This document shows, piece by piece, positions 1 to 6,340 of a DNA stretch of 6,340 nt; within the stretch, counting starts at the first letter, position 1, and the number at the start of each line of letters is the position of its first letter. Location of the stretch: the NCBI GenBank assembly GCA_023134935.1, contig JAGLUD010000056.1:1-6340 (forward strand), read 5' to 3'. Made by a program: the position numbers and the translations under genes. Under the pieces are notes generated by a model that was given only the letters and a program-made list of their open reading frames with translations, was not told where the DNA came from and did no database searches. The DNA is from Paracoccaceae bacterium (GTDB lineage Bacteria > Pseudomonadota > Alphaproteobacteria > Rhodobacterales > Rhodobacteraceae).

Positions 1-1583
1 TCTTCCAGCACGACACCATCAGCTTCAGCCTGTTTGCGTGCATCATCCCACATCGGATTATCACGTTCCCAGATCGCATCAGGAGTCACTTTTGAGCGGT
101 GTACGATGATACAGTCATGCGGCTCGGCAAATGTCGGGCTGTCATGAACCACTTCAGGCGTACTGCCGGAAATGTCGATCAACTGCTCGCTTTCAGGTTT
201 CAAAGGACCAACGTTCAAGTAACGGTCTTTCGAGAACTTGTTCAGCGACACCAACCATTGACCATCAGCATCTTTGGTTTCACCCATCGATGTGTGGTTA
301 TGGCCCGGCTGATACATCACGTCTGTTTTGTGGACGATCGGATCAACATCTTCGCCAGCATACAGACGAACGGCCTTATCGATGTCCCACTTAACCATTT
401 GGCTGTCGAGGAACAACGTGGTGTACGCCATGCCTTTACCGTCAAATGCAGTGTGGAGAGGGCCAAGACCCAGCTCTGGTTCAGCAACAACTGCCGAACG
501 TGGATCAGCGCCGTCAAACACAGCTTCCAGTTTATCCCACTCGATCACGGAAACAGTCGGGGAAAGTTTACCGTTAACCATAACGTACTTGCCGTCTGGT
601 GCAGTGTTCACACCGTGTGGGCTGTTCGGGATTGGAATGTAAACAGTCAGGTCAGACCCTTTACGACCATCAAGAACTTTAACGCCGTTGTGGACTTCAT
701 ATTCACCAGCGGCAACAGCAGCTTCGATACGGGCGATGTTGAATACAACAACGTGGTCCATCTCGGCTTCCATCATACCGGCAAGTTCAGTCGCACCCTC
801 GGAGTTATAGCTCGAGGACATGGCGTATTTACCTTGATAGTCACAATCGACGTTATCTAGGTTACCAGTCACCATGATCTGCCACGAGATTTCCATGCTG
901 TCGCCGTCAATCGCGGTAAAGATGGAAACGTAGTTTTCTACGTCATCCATGTTTGTGCCGTCATTGATCAGCGGCACACGGTGCTCGCCGTTCGCGAACA
1001 CATAACCAGTGCGCGGGAACTTTTGTGGACGAAGACCGTGGATGTCCGAAGCGTTCGGAATCTCGATCATCTTGTCGCATTTCATGAATTTACAATCGAC
1101 GCGGGCAACACGTGTGTTGGCTTTGTCGTTCATGAATAGGTAACGACCGTCATATGTACCGTCTGTGAAGGACATATGTGGGTGGTGAAGGTCGCCGTTG
1201 TCGTAAACTTCGTCACCGGTAAGCGCGAGGAAGTCTTTGGTTTCCTGCATCATGCCGTCGCGCATGATTTTCTTGGACTCGTTCGTGTGACCCCAGCCAG
1301 TAGCGGAGCAACGGTTGAACACAGGCACACGCATCAATTCGCGCATGGAAGGCACGCCGAGAATACGCAATTCGCCAGCTTGGCCCGAGGACCAGAAGCC
1401 GTAGTATTCGTCAAGTTCACCGGGTGCTACTTCGTTTTTGGCAGACGCAGCAGCAGGCGATGCTACCAGTGAAGCACCTCCACCTACGGCGGCAATCGTA
1501 CCGGCAAGAATGGCACCTTTTCCGGGGCCCGTCAGAACATCGCGACGCGACATCCCATCCTTGGTTTTAATGTCATCAGACAT
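1..1583 (-). CDS. nosZ: Nitrous-oxide reductase NosZ, Tat-exported (clade I), 3' end cut by window edge
   Basis: Periplasmic copper enzyme that reduces N2O to N2, the last step of denitrification. Reading down from the ATG at 1581-1583 gives 527 codons with no stop before the left edge; family members are about 630-650 residues, so the C-terminal cupredoxin (CuA) domain is outside the window. The N-terminus has a twin-arginine signal: SRRDVL at residues 12-17, a Gly/Ala-rich hydrophobic stretch at about 20-47, and probable cleavage near 48-50. Tat export is typical of clade I NosZ. The beta-propeller shows all seven expected CuZ histidines: H133 and H134 ([11 protein letters not shown]), H182 (IHGLRP), H323 (SPHGVN), H377 (GPLHTAF), H428 ([11 protein letters not shown]) and H489 (FAEPHDC). 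Their spacing closely follows the characterised enzyme. The start is supported by an AAGGAG 7 bases upstream, inside the end of nosR, with one base between the two genes. No frameshift was seen. Confidence 0.97.
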   Translation of the reverse strand, partial: MSDDIKTKDGMSRRDVLTGPGKGAILAGTIAAVGGGASLVASPAAASAKNEVAPGELDEYYGFWSSGQAGELRILGVPSMRELMRVPVFNRCSATGWGHTNESKKIMRDGMMQETKDFLALTGDEVYDNGDLHHPHMSFTDGTYDGRYLFMNDKANTRVARVDCKFMKCDKMIEIPNASDIHGLRPQKFPRTGYVFANGEHRVPLINDGTNMDDVENYVSIFTAIDGDSMEISWQIMVTGNLDNVDCDYQGKYAMSSSYNSEGATELAGMMEAEMDHVVVFNIARIEAAVAAGEYEVHNGVKVLDGRKGSDLTVYIPIPNSPHGVNTAPDGKYVMVNGKLSPTVSVIEWDKLEAVFDGADPRSAVVAEPELGLGPLHTAFDGKGMAYTTLFLDSQMVKWDIDKAVRLYAGEDVDPIVHKTDVMYQPGHNHTSMGETKDADGQWLVSLNKFSKDRYLNVGPLKPESEQLIDISGSTPEVVHDSPTFAEPHDCIIVHRSKVTPDAIWERDNPMWDDARKQAEADGVVLE

Positions 1584-1584
1584 A

Positions 1585-3810
1585 TTAGCTCTCCTTAGTT
1601 GCAGTTGAGTTTGGGTGATTAACGAGACGGTCCAGCGCATCTGTGCCGGTAGCCATCTTCGCCCGTCGTTTGTCACCTTTGATGACAACGGGGCATTTCG
1701 TGTGGTCCTGATAAAGCACCTGACAGTGCAAGCAGGACAGACATTCGTTCGGATTGATCTCACCCGTTGGGTGGATCGCCTGAACGAAGCATTCTTTGGA
1801 GCAGGTCTGACAAGGCGACCCGCATTCTTTGTAACGTTTCAGCCAATCAAACATCCGCAGACGACCAGGGATCGCCAATGCCGCACCGAGCGGGCAAATG
1901 TAACGGCAGTAGAAACGTTCGATGAACAGGCCGATGCCAAGCATGACTGCTGCGAATAATACGTAAGGCCATGAGCGAACGAACTTGAGGATGATCGAGG
2001 TTTTGAAAGGCTCGATTTCAGCAAAATGTTCGGCCAACGGGATCGAAACTAGCGAAAGCCCGAACAGACCAAGGAAAATCATATATTTCAGCGGCCATAA
2101 GCGTTCGTGCAGCCCCCATGGAAGTGTCCACTGTGGAACCTTGAAGAAGCGCGCGATCTGATTGGTGATCTCTTGCAACGCACCGAACGGGCAAAGCCAG
2201 CCGCAAAAACCGCCACGCCCCCAAAATAGCAACGTAACGGCGACAGATACCCACAATATGAACACAAGTGGATCCATCAGAAACGCATCCCAACTGAAAC
2301 CAGAAGTCAGCGACGCGCCCAACGCCATCAGGTTCACGACTGAAAGCTGTGCGTTTTGGTGCCAACCAAGGAATACCAGCGTCATCACTAGAAACCCCAT
2401 GCGGAACCAATAGAACGCGCGGGCGTGGCGTGTAACTTGCATCTGGAAGAAGAATACGCCGGTCAGCACAGTCAGCATCCCGATCAGCAAGCCGATCTCA
2501 ACCGTTTTGCTTTTCCATATCCGTTGCCAAAGCGCCTTACGGGCGGCGGCATCTTCGTCTGTTTCATTAACCGCAGTCGCAACAGGCGGGGCGAGCGCCG
2601 TCAGGTATTGTGGCGGGATGTTATACCCCAGATCATAGGTCAGGAATATCTTTTCAATTGGCCCAACGACGCGCTGTGCCAGCAATTGCAAACGCCACGG
2701 TTTGGTCGGATCAAATTCGCTGTCCGCCGGAATTTTGAACATGTCAATTTCGGTAAAAGTAGGAGCACCGTCTGCGGCCAACTCTCCAAGGCGGCGATGC
2801 TGTCGGTCACGGAACCGAACAGAGATATCACCTTGAATCAACTGGATGCGGTCGAATATCCCGCCGCGAACGTAACCGTTACCTTTGAAGGAAAAAGCGC
2901 CTCGGCCCATGACAAGGATCGCTTGTTCGCCCTCGTCCAGCCATTCGGTCAGATTTCCGTATTCGGCTTCACCCATCAGGCTCAACCCAATGCTAGGCGC
3001 GGAAATCAACGCGGTGTGCATGTCTATATATGTGTCACCCGGCTCGCCCGGTTCTTCGTGTTTAAGGACCCGCTCATCACCAGTCGCTGCGAATGCAGCG
3101 TTGATCTGTCCGATATCCAAGGTCATTCGGCGAACGGTCCCGTCACCAGACATCGTTGCCCAGTCATTAATGGAGCGTTCATCCATGTTCATAACATGCG
3201 TCGGGCCAGCATTCGCCGCATCGTTGTTCAGCCCACCAAGACCAAGTGCTCTCGCAACTTTGATGCTGGAGCGAACAATAGAGTCGTCGATGATCATAAT
3301 AGTCACCGTCGCGCCCGAAATAATTTCGAGGTCATGGCCTGATCCACCGGCCGCAGCTTCGGCAACAATATCCAACCCGCGATAACTTTCAGTTAACGCT
3401 TTGATTTTCCTGTCCGGGATACCGATTAGCACGATAGGTTCGGAATGCTTAACCAATTCCGCGCGAAGCAACTTCGCTTCACTGTCGATTGCCACCATCA
3501 CATGGATGGGTTTTCCCGAATACCCTGTGGTACTGACAAAATCCGAGGTGATATAGGCGTATCCCACCACGTCAGAGCCATTAAGCACCGGAACGGCTGG
3601 AATATTGTCGAGTATGGCACCATAGGCGGTGGCACCCTCGACAAATTCGCTGGCGGGTATTTCCGAAATAAAGTTTTGAATAACCGGCTGTGTCTGCGCC
3701 TGCGCACTACTGGCAATAGCCAGAAACGCTAGCTGCAATATCGCGAGAACACGCACAATGTAAGGAAGATGAAGTCCGGATGTCAGGTTCAAGCGCATGG
3801 GATGCTCCAT
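1585..3810 (-). CDS. nosR: NosR: membrane flavo-iron-sulfur protein required for N2O reduction
   Basis: NosR/NirI-family protein needed for nos expression and for electron supply to, or maintenance of, NosZ. 741 residues from the ATG at 3810, or 737 from the ATG at 3798, which I prefer because GGAG lies 6 bases before it. Visible order, counted from the first ATG: a Sec signal peptide (hydrophobic about 17-34, AQA-Q cleavage near 38); a periplasmic FMN-binding domain with SGATVT at 165-170, the covalent-flavin motif of this family; a long periplasmic domain to about 430; then membrane segments near 438-457, 468-482, 488-504, 512-530, 573-592 and 613-631. Two CxxxCP motifs (C536/C540 and C635/C639) sit at membrane ends. 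A cytoplasmic ferredoxin-like domain has C663, C667, C670, C674 and C690, C693, C696, C706, enough for two [4Fe-4S] clusters. Length is normal for the family. Its 5' end overlaps the upstream small gene and its stop abuts nosZ. Confidence 0.97.
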   Translation of the reverse strand: MEHPMRLNLTSGLHLPYIVRVLAILQLAFLAIASSAQAQTQPVIQNFISEIPASEFVEGATAYGAILDNIPAVPVLNGSDVVGYAYITSDFVSTTGYSGKPIHVMVAIDSEAKLLRAELVKHSEPIVLIGIPDRKIKALTESYRGLDIVAEAAAGGSGHDLEIISGATVTIMIIDDSIVRSSIKVARALGLGGLNNDAANAGPTHVMNMDERSINDWATMSGDGTVRRMTLDIGQINAAFAATGDERVLKHEEPGEPGDTYIDMHTALISAPSIGLSLMGEAEYGNLTEWLDEGEQAILVMGRGAFSFKGNGYVRGGIFDRIQLIQGDISVRFRDRQHRRLGELAADGAPTFTEIDMFKIPADSEFDPTKPWRLQLLAQRVVGPIEKIFLTYDLGYNIPPQYLTALAPPVATAVNETDEDAAARKALWQRIWKSKTVEIGLLIGMLTVLTGVFFFQMQVTRHARAFYWFRMGFLVMTLVFLGWHQNAQLSVVNLMALGASLTSGFSWDAFLMDPLVFILWVSVAVTLLFWGRGGFCGWLCPFGALQEITNQIARFFKVPQWTLPWGLHERLWPLKYMIFLGLFGLSLVSIPLAEHFAEIEPFKTSIILKFVRSWPYVLFAAVMLGIGLFIERFYCRYICPLGAALAIPGRLRMFDWLKRYKECGSPCQTCSKECFVQAIHPTGEINPNECLSCLHCQVLYQDHTKCPVVIKGDKRRAKMATGTDALDRLVNHPNSTATKES
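1591..1596 (-). promoter_or_regulatory. Ribosome binding site of nosZ inside the nosR 3' end
   Basis: AAGGAG on the minus strand, 7 bases before the nosZ ATG. It lies within the last sense codons of nosR (Lys-Glu-Ser-stop), and the nosR stop TAA is separated from the nosZ ATG by one T. The arrangement favours translational coupling of nosZ to nosR and fixes the nosZ start. Confidence 0.8.
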
Positions 3811-4286
3811 GCTGTGGAAACTGTTCCGTTATGCTCTTCGATCGTCAAAGAGATGTTGGTAGTCATGTTGTTTTCTACGCTCGCGATTGGGGGTCCGCGG
3901 CAAGCGGACCAATATTGTTCTGGGTTGCCAGGCAAGCTTGCCTGATCACTCGAATAAGAAATGTTGGAAAAATCATTCAAAGCCAAATCGCTGTGGTGCG
4001 CTGAATGTAAGGCTTGCGCGTCCCCCACAGGAGTAAGGCAATAATCACAGTGGTTGCATTCCGGTGTTTGTTTTTGGCCGTCTTCGCCAATTTGGACAAA
4101 GTATGTTCCGCCGTCGGAACAGATTTCGACCCAGTTTGCGGATGTGCTCGAACCGTGATCCGCCATTACCGCATTGGATTGCCCAAGTAAGACTGCAATC
4201 GACAACACAATGGACAATACCCAACGCATTGCGAAACATTTGTTTCGGCAGCGTTGGTTTTGGGATGTCTGTGTGTGCGGTGTCAT
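3789..4286 (-). CDS. Small exported DUF2946-like Cys/His protein at the head of the nos operon
   Basis: 165-residue protein of unknown function. A basic N-terminus (Arg12, Arg14, Lys16, Arg21) precedes a hydrophobic stretch at about 22-40 with a likely signal-peptidase site around 36-43 (SNA, MADHG), so it is probably periplasmic. The mature part has an ICSDGG motif (C56), a C-x2-C-x2-C cluster (C77, C80, C83, with H79), a His group (H94, H97, H98) and a WSACRGPP segment at 127-133. The early IC-x-G, the central Cys cluster and the late R-x-PP are, from memory, the signature of DUF2946 proteins, which often sit beside copper genes; I could not run a profile search. It is the first gene of the run into nosR, overlapping it by 10-22 bases, and lies behind a predicted FNR/DNR promoter. 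A role in copper supply or quality control for NosZ is inference. The ATG at 4286 has only a weak ribosome site; Met20 at 4229 is an alternative that would still leave a signal peptide. Confidence 0.75.
   Translation of the reverse strand: MTPHTQTSQNQRCRNKCFAMRWVLSIVLSIAVLLGQSNAVMADHGSSTSANWVEICSDGGTYFVQIGEDGQKQTPECNHCDYCLTPVGDAQALHSAHHSDLALNDFSNISYSSDQASLPGNPEQYWSACRGPPIASVENNMTTNISLTIEEHNGTVSTAWSIPCA
3805..3808 (-). promoter_or_regulatory. Ribosome binding site deciding the nosR start
   Basis: GGAG on the minus strand, 6 bases before the ATG at 3796-3798. The earlier in-frame ATG at 3808-3810 has no clear Shine-Dalgarno sequence and would itself form part of this GGAG. The downstream start leaves MRLNLT in front of the signal peptide and reduces the overlap with the preceding gene from 22 to 10 bases. 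This is sequence-based inference, not proof. Confidence 0.6.
3892..3944. repeat. Two adjacent inverted repeats inside the small DUF2946-like gene
   Basis: GGTCCGC at 3892-3898 and GCGGACC at 3904-3910 form a perfect 7-bp stem with a 5-base loop. Nineteen bases further, 3929-3944 is a perfect 16-bp palindrome, CAGGCAAG followed by its complement. Both lie in coding sequence (the CRGPP and QASLPG parts of the protein), about 80-150 bases before the nosR start. They could fold in the mRNA and affect processing or coupling between the two genes, or be chance. Neither is followed by a T run in either direction. Confidence 0.5.
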
Positions 4287-4311
4287 AAAACGACTCGAAT
4301 AGCTTGTTATT

Positions 4312-4360
4312 AATTCTGAAGATAATTCATCTAATAGGTGCGCTTATTGATTTTGATCAA
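4312..4360 (-). promoter_or_regulatory. Predicted class II activator-dependent promoter of the nos operon
   Basis: If the FNR/DNR box is centred at -41.5, the -10 position (-12 to -7) falls exactly on TATCTT (4319-4324 on the minus strand), which matches TATAAT at 4 of 6 bases including the first three and last. Transcription would start near 4312 and leave a leader of about 25 bases before the ATG at 4286. There is no good -35 hexamer, as expected when an activator occupies that position. Confidence 0.6.
4347..4360. promoter_or_regulatory. Perfect FNR/DNR-family operator (TTGAT-N4-ATCAA)
   Basis: The 14 bases read TTGAT-TTTG-ATCAA, a full match to the consensus bound by FNR, ANR, DNR and NNR dimers. 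Its near edge is 60 bases upstream of the small nos-operon gene and 135 bases upstream of the divergent regulator gene. Centred at -41.5 relative to a start near 4312, it would act as a class II activator site. DNR and NNR control of nos operons through such boxes is established in other denitrifiers; which regulator binds here is inference. Confidence 0.88.
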
Positions 4361-4495
4361 GTCAAATCTAATTTATTGCATACATAAGCATGCCGGATTG
4401 TTGCATTGATTAAGTTCGCCATGTTATCGTTGCGCGAATGGCATCAATTGGTGTAATTGTGACTAAACGTAAACATCATATTTAGTCGATTTTAG

Positions 4496-5248
4496 ATGAG
4501 TCGCCCAAAAGGCGAATGTTCGAAGGAGCGCATGTTCGTGTTTACCGAAAAGGAAAAAGAAAGCATCAATCGATCGGTGCTTTTCAAAAACGTTCCCGAC
4601 GACATAACCCGAAAGTTACTGGCACAAAGCCAAAAGTGCACCATTCCACGCGGGAAGACTCTGTTCATCCAAGGCGACAGTGCTGATCGGATGTTTGTAG
4701 TATTAAAAGGCTGGGTGAAGCTCTCCCGTATCTCCTCCTCCGGGGACGAGGTCGTTTTGACCGTTTATTCGACTGGCGACAGTTTCGGGGAGGCGGCCGC
4801 CCTTAAGGCCGGTCTATACCCCGTATCCGCTGAGGCAGTTTCAGATTGCCATCTGATGTCGATAAAAGCGTCGGTCATATTGAAAGCACTGACGACACAC
4901 CCCGAGCTTGCGGTCGCGATGCTAAGCTGCACGTTCCAACACCTGCATGAACTCGTTTTACAGCTCGAAGATATGAAAGCCCTGAGCGGGGCTAAGCGAT
5001 TGGCAGCATTCCTGATTGCCTTGGCCCCGGTTGACGCTGGCAGCTGCACATTCTCGCTTCCGTATGACAAAGTCTTGATCGCCGCGCGACTAGGCATGAA
5101 GCCAGAAAGTCTGTCGCGTGCCTTCGCAAGATTACGGGATACCGGCGTAATGGTTTCCCGAAACAACGTGGCGATTTCAGATATCGAGGGCCTTCACGAT
5201 TATGTCGAAGAGGAACGATCTGCTGGCTGGAAACAAGTCGGTGCCTGA
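4496..5248 (+). CDS. Crp/Fnr-family regulator, DNR/NNR-like, probable nitrogen-oxide sensor
   Basis: 250-residue transcription factor. The cyclic-nucleotide-binding-like sensor fold spans about residues 28-145 (for example FIQGDSADRMFVVLKGWVKL and GDSFGEAAAL), a dimerisation helix about 145-165, and a winged helix-turn-helix about 185-230. The recognition helix reads KPESLSRAFARL, with E204, S207 and R208 in the E-x2-SR arrangement of FNR, which reads TTGA half-sites, so it fits the box at 4347-4360. It lacks the N-terminal cysteine cluster that holds the [4Fe-4S] cluster in FNR; scattered cysteines are at 8, 48, 118, 145 and 183. That and its resemblance to Pseudomonas DNR (P-E-x2-SR helix) suggest a DNR/NNR-type NO-responsive activator. 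Exact subgroup and ligand are unproven. The start is uncertain: ATG 4496 has no ribosome site, while ATG 4532 (codon 13) and GTG 4538 follow an AAGGAG at 4523-4528. It is divergent from nos and convergent with ppsA. Confidence 0.9.
   Translation: MSRPKGECSKERMFVFTEKEKESINRSVLFKNVPDDITRKLLAQSQKCTIPRGKTLFIQGDSADRMFVVLKGWVKLSRISSSGDEVVLTVYSTGDSFGEAAALKAGLYPVSAEAVSDCHLMSIKASVILKALTTHPELAVAMLSCTFQHLHELVLQLEDMKALSGAKRLAAFLIALAPVDAGSCTFSLPYDKVLIAARLGMKPESLSRAFARLRDTGVMVSRNNVAISDIEGLHDYVEEERSAGWKQVGA
4523..4528 (+). promoter_or_regulatory. Possible ribosome binding site for a shorter form of the regulator
   Basis: AAGGAG lies 3 bases before an in-frame ATG (4532) and 9 bases before an in-frame GTG (4538). 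The first spacing is short and the second is at the long end of normal. Because the longer start at 4496 has no Shine-Dalgarno-like sequence, one of these inner starts may be the true one, giving a protein of 238 or 236 residues with the sensor domain intact. Confidence 0.4.
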
Positions 5249-5339
5249 TTGTCAGGTCGAGATTTATGCTGCGGCATGATCCGAAGTTGTAGGTGCGAGC
5301 GGCCCTGCCCGCCTGCACCTATCTGCATAATCAAATCTC
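5244..5339. terminator. Nested inverted repeats between convergent genes, probable bidirectional terminator region
   Basis: A small hairpin CCTGA-TTG-TCAGG (5244-5256) overlaps the regulator stop codon. The main hairpin is TAGGTGC (5290-5296) with GCACCTA (5315-5321), continued inside by GCGG (5299-5302) with CCGC (5309-5312) around a 6-base loop. An outer pair, GAGATT plus TATGC (5259-5269) with GCATA plus AATCTC (5325-5329 and 5334-5339), could enclose it with a 4-base bulge. The hairpins are GC-rich, but no T run follows on either strand, so this is not a classical intrinsic terminator. The position between convergent genes makes a transcription-end role likely. Confidence 0.55.
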
Positions 5340-5368
5340 ATTACCCGACGGTAAACGCGAAACCGATG

Positions 5369-6340
5369 CTATGACTTTTCCGCCGCCGCAACATGTTTCT
5401 TAACCGCAAAAAAGCTGTCTGGCGTGACGGAAATCGTATCGATGCCGTACTCGACAAGTTTTCGTGCAAACTCCGGATTATTACTTGGGGCCTGCCCGCA
5501 TAGACCTACTTTAGCACCCACGTTATGCGCCCGTTCAATGACGTTTTTGATCATCCACAGTACTGCGGGATCAGCTTCGTCAAACAAATCCGACAAGTCT
5601 TCGGAATCGCGATCAACTCCCAGCGTTAACTGTGTGAGGTCGTTGGACCCGATCGAGAAACCGTCAAATCGTTTTGCGAACTCTTCGGCCAGGATAACGT
5701 TAGACGGGATCTCGCACATGACATAAACTTCAAGGCCGTTTTGACCACGCTCAAGCCCGTTTTCAGCCATTACCGCAAGGACACGATCGGCTTCGGCTGG
5801 TGAGCGGCAGAACGGGATCATCATAATGACGTTCGTGAACCCCATTTCTTCGCGTAAACGGCGTATGGCACGGCATTCCAATGCAAAGCCTTCGCGATAT
5901 CTGTCGGAGTAATAACGAGACGCCCCGCGGAATCCTATCATCGGATTTTCCTCGTCCGGCTCGAACTGGCGCCCACCCAAAAGGTCGGCATATTCGTTAG
6001 TTTTGAAGTCACTCATCCGTACAATAACCGGATCCGGAAAACATACCGCCGCGATACGCGATAGTCCCATCGCCAGCTTGTCGACGAAGTAATCACCCTT
6101 CTTGGCGTAGCCCTGTGTAAGCGCTTCAATCTCTGCGCGGTCATTCTCGTCTTTCAGGTTATCGAAATTGACCAAAGCCATCGGATGAACCTTGACCGTT
6201 GTGTTGATAACGAACTCCATCCGTGCAAGCCCAACGCCGTCTGTTGGCAGTTTCCACCATCGAAACGCGGCAGATGGGTTGGCTAGATTCAGCATGATTT
6301 TTGTCTTGGTCTCGGGCACATCGTTAATTTGCAGTTCCTC
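5369..6340 (-). CDS. ppsA: Phosphoenolpyruvate synthase, C-terminal part, 5' end beyond window edge
   Basis: Converts pyruvate, ATP and water to phosphoenolpyruvate, AMP and phosphate, the entry step of gluconeogenesis in the cytoplasm. The frame is open to the right edge (323 codons plus TAG at 5369-5371). The GTG at 6317-6319 should not be taken as a start, because coding similarity continues upstream of it. Visible is the C-terminal TIM-barrel PEP/pyruvate-binding domain, closely following E. coli PpsA: NLANP, GVGLARMEF, VRMSDFKTNEYADLLGG, EENPMIGFRGASRYYSD, MCEIPSN, GFSIGSNDLTQLTLGVDRDS and VGLCGQAPS. These include the substrate-binding arginines, the metal-binding Glu of the CEIPSN segment and the Cys of CGQ, expected to be the catalytic proton donor. 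The full enzyme is about 790 residues, so the ATP-binding and phospho-histidine domains lie outside. It is convergent with the regulator gene. Confidence 0.96.
   Translation of the reverse strand, partial: EELQINDVPETKTKIMLNLANPSAAFRWWKLPTDGVGLARMEFVINTTVKVHPMALVNFDNLKDENDRAEIEALTQGYAKKGDYFVDKLAMGLSRIAAVCFPDPVIVRMSDFKTNEYADLLGGRQFEPDEENPMIGFRGASRYYSDRYREGFALECRAIRRLREEMGFTNVIMMIPFCRSPAEADRVLAVMAENGLERGQNGLEVYVMCEIPSNVILAEEFAKRFDGFSIGSNDLTQLTLGVDRDSEDLSDLFDEADPAVLWMIKNVIERAHNVGAKVGLCGQAPSNNPEFARKLVEYGIDTISVTPDSFFAVKKHVAAAEKS

Larger units (their letters stand above)
4287..4495. promoter_or_regulatory. Divergent regulatory region between the nos operon and the Crp/Fnr regulator gene
   Basis: A 209-base AT-rich stretch separating two divergently transcribed genes. 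It holds one perfect FNR/DNR-type box and a matching -10-like hexamer directed towards the nos operon (listed separately). Towards the regulator gene I found no convincing promoter: a CATAAG at 4383-4388 sits at the right distance from the same box but is a poor -10 match. Partial sequences such as TTGCATTGATTAA (4401-4413) and ATCAATTGGT (4443-4452) do not fit the TTGAT-N4-ATCAA pattern. No small ORF or RNA gene was recognised. Confidence 0.7.

Noticed and set aside
99..860. 253-codon open frame on the plus strand
   Set aside because: It is antisense to nosZ, whose translation on the minus strand matches the family continuously with all CuZ histidines. The plus-strand product resembles nothing I recognise.
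2425..3342. 305-codon open frame on the plus strand
   Set aside because: It lies wholly antisense to nosR, which is intact and carries its FMN and membrane features in this stretch; the open frame is a by-product of nosR codon use.
4401..4452. Second FNR/DNR-like boxes near the regulator gene
   Set aside because: TTGCATTGATTAAG matches only about half of the consensus positions, and the ATCAATTGGT sequence has the half-sites in the wrong order and spacing.
4765..5318. Minus-strand open frames overlapping the regulator gene
   Set aside because: They are shadows of the Crp/Fnr gene, whose sensor and helix-turn-helix domains are clear in the plus frame.
6317..6319. GTG as the start of a short 316-residue PEP-utilising protein
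   Set aside because: The frame stays open to the window edge and the sequence aligns with the middle of PEP synthase, so it is an internal valine of a gene cut by the window.
1..6340. CRISPR array, tRNA, rRNA, insertion sequence or phage signals
   Set aside because: No regularly spaced direct repeats, tRNA-like cloverleaf, transposase or integrase coding sequence, or terminal inverted repeats were seen on either strand.

Overview
The window carries the start of a nitrous oxide reductase (nos) cluster from a Gram-negative denitrifier. The product identities (Tat-exported NosZ, the NosR membrane flavo-iron-sulfur protein, a DNR/NNR-type Crp/Fnr regulator, an E. coli-type phosphoenolpyruvate synthase) point to a proteobacterium. 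An alphaproteobacterium is my best guess, but nothing here fixes the lineage. All recognised genes look intact apart from the two cut by the window edges.

Layout from left to right. Positions 1-1583, minus strand: nosZ, whose last ~110-120 codons, expected to hold the CuA domain, lie beyond the left edge. Positions 1585-3798 (or 3810), minus: nosR, complete. Positions 3789-4286, minus: a small exported Cys/His-containing protein resembling the DUF2946 family. These three genes are transcribed right to left with overlapping or almost touching ends, so they look like one operon (small gene - nosR - nosZ). Positions 4287-4495: a divergent regulatory region with one perfect FNR/DNR box (TTGAT-N4-ATCAA) at 4347-4360, well placed to drive the operon. 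Positions 4496-5248, plus: a Crp/Fnr-family regulator with an FNR-like recognition helix but no N-terminal iron-sulfur cysteine cluster. Positions 5249-5368: a short convergent intergenic stretch with strong nested inverted repeats, probably the shared transcription end. Positions 5369-6340, minus: the C-terminal part of phosphoenolpyruvate synthase (ppsA), running off the right edge.

How it fits together: under low oxygen with nitrogen oxides present, a DNR/NNR-type regulator (plausibly the one encoded here) would bind the box and switch on the small gene, nosR and nosZ. NosZ reduces N2O to N2 in the periplasm and needs many copper atoms. NosR supplies electrons or maintains the active enzyme. 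The small DUF2946-like protein has an unknown role; its place at the head of the operon and its Cys/His pattern suggest copper handling, which is inference. ppsA is a gluconeogenic gene with no evident link to denitrification.

Apart from that small gene and the intergenic structures, this is a recognisable nos locus. I found no evidence for a wholly new system, CRISPR array, mobile element, tRNA or rRNA.
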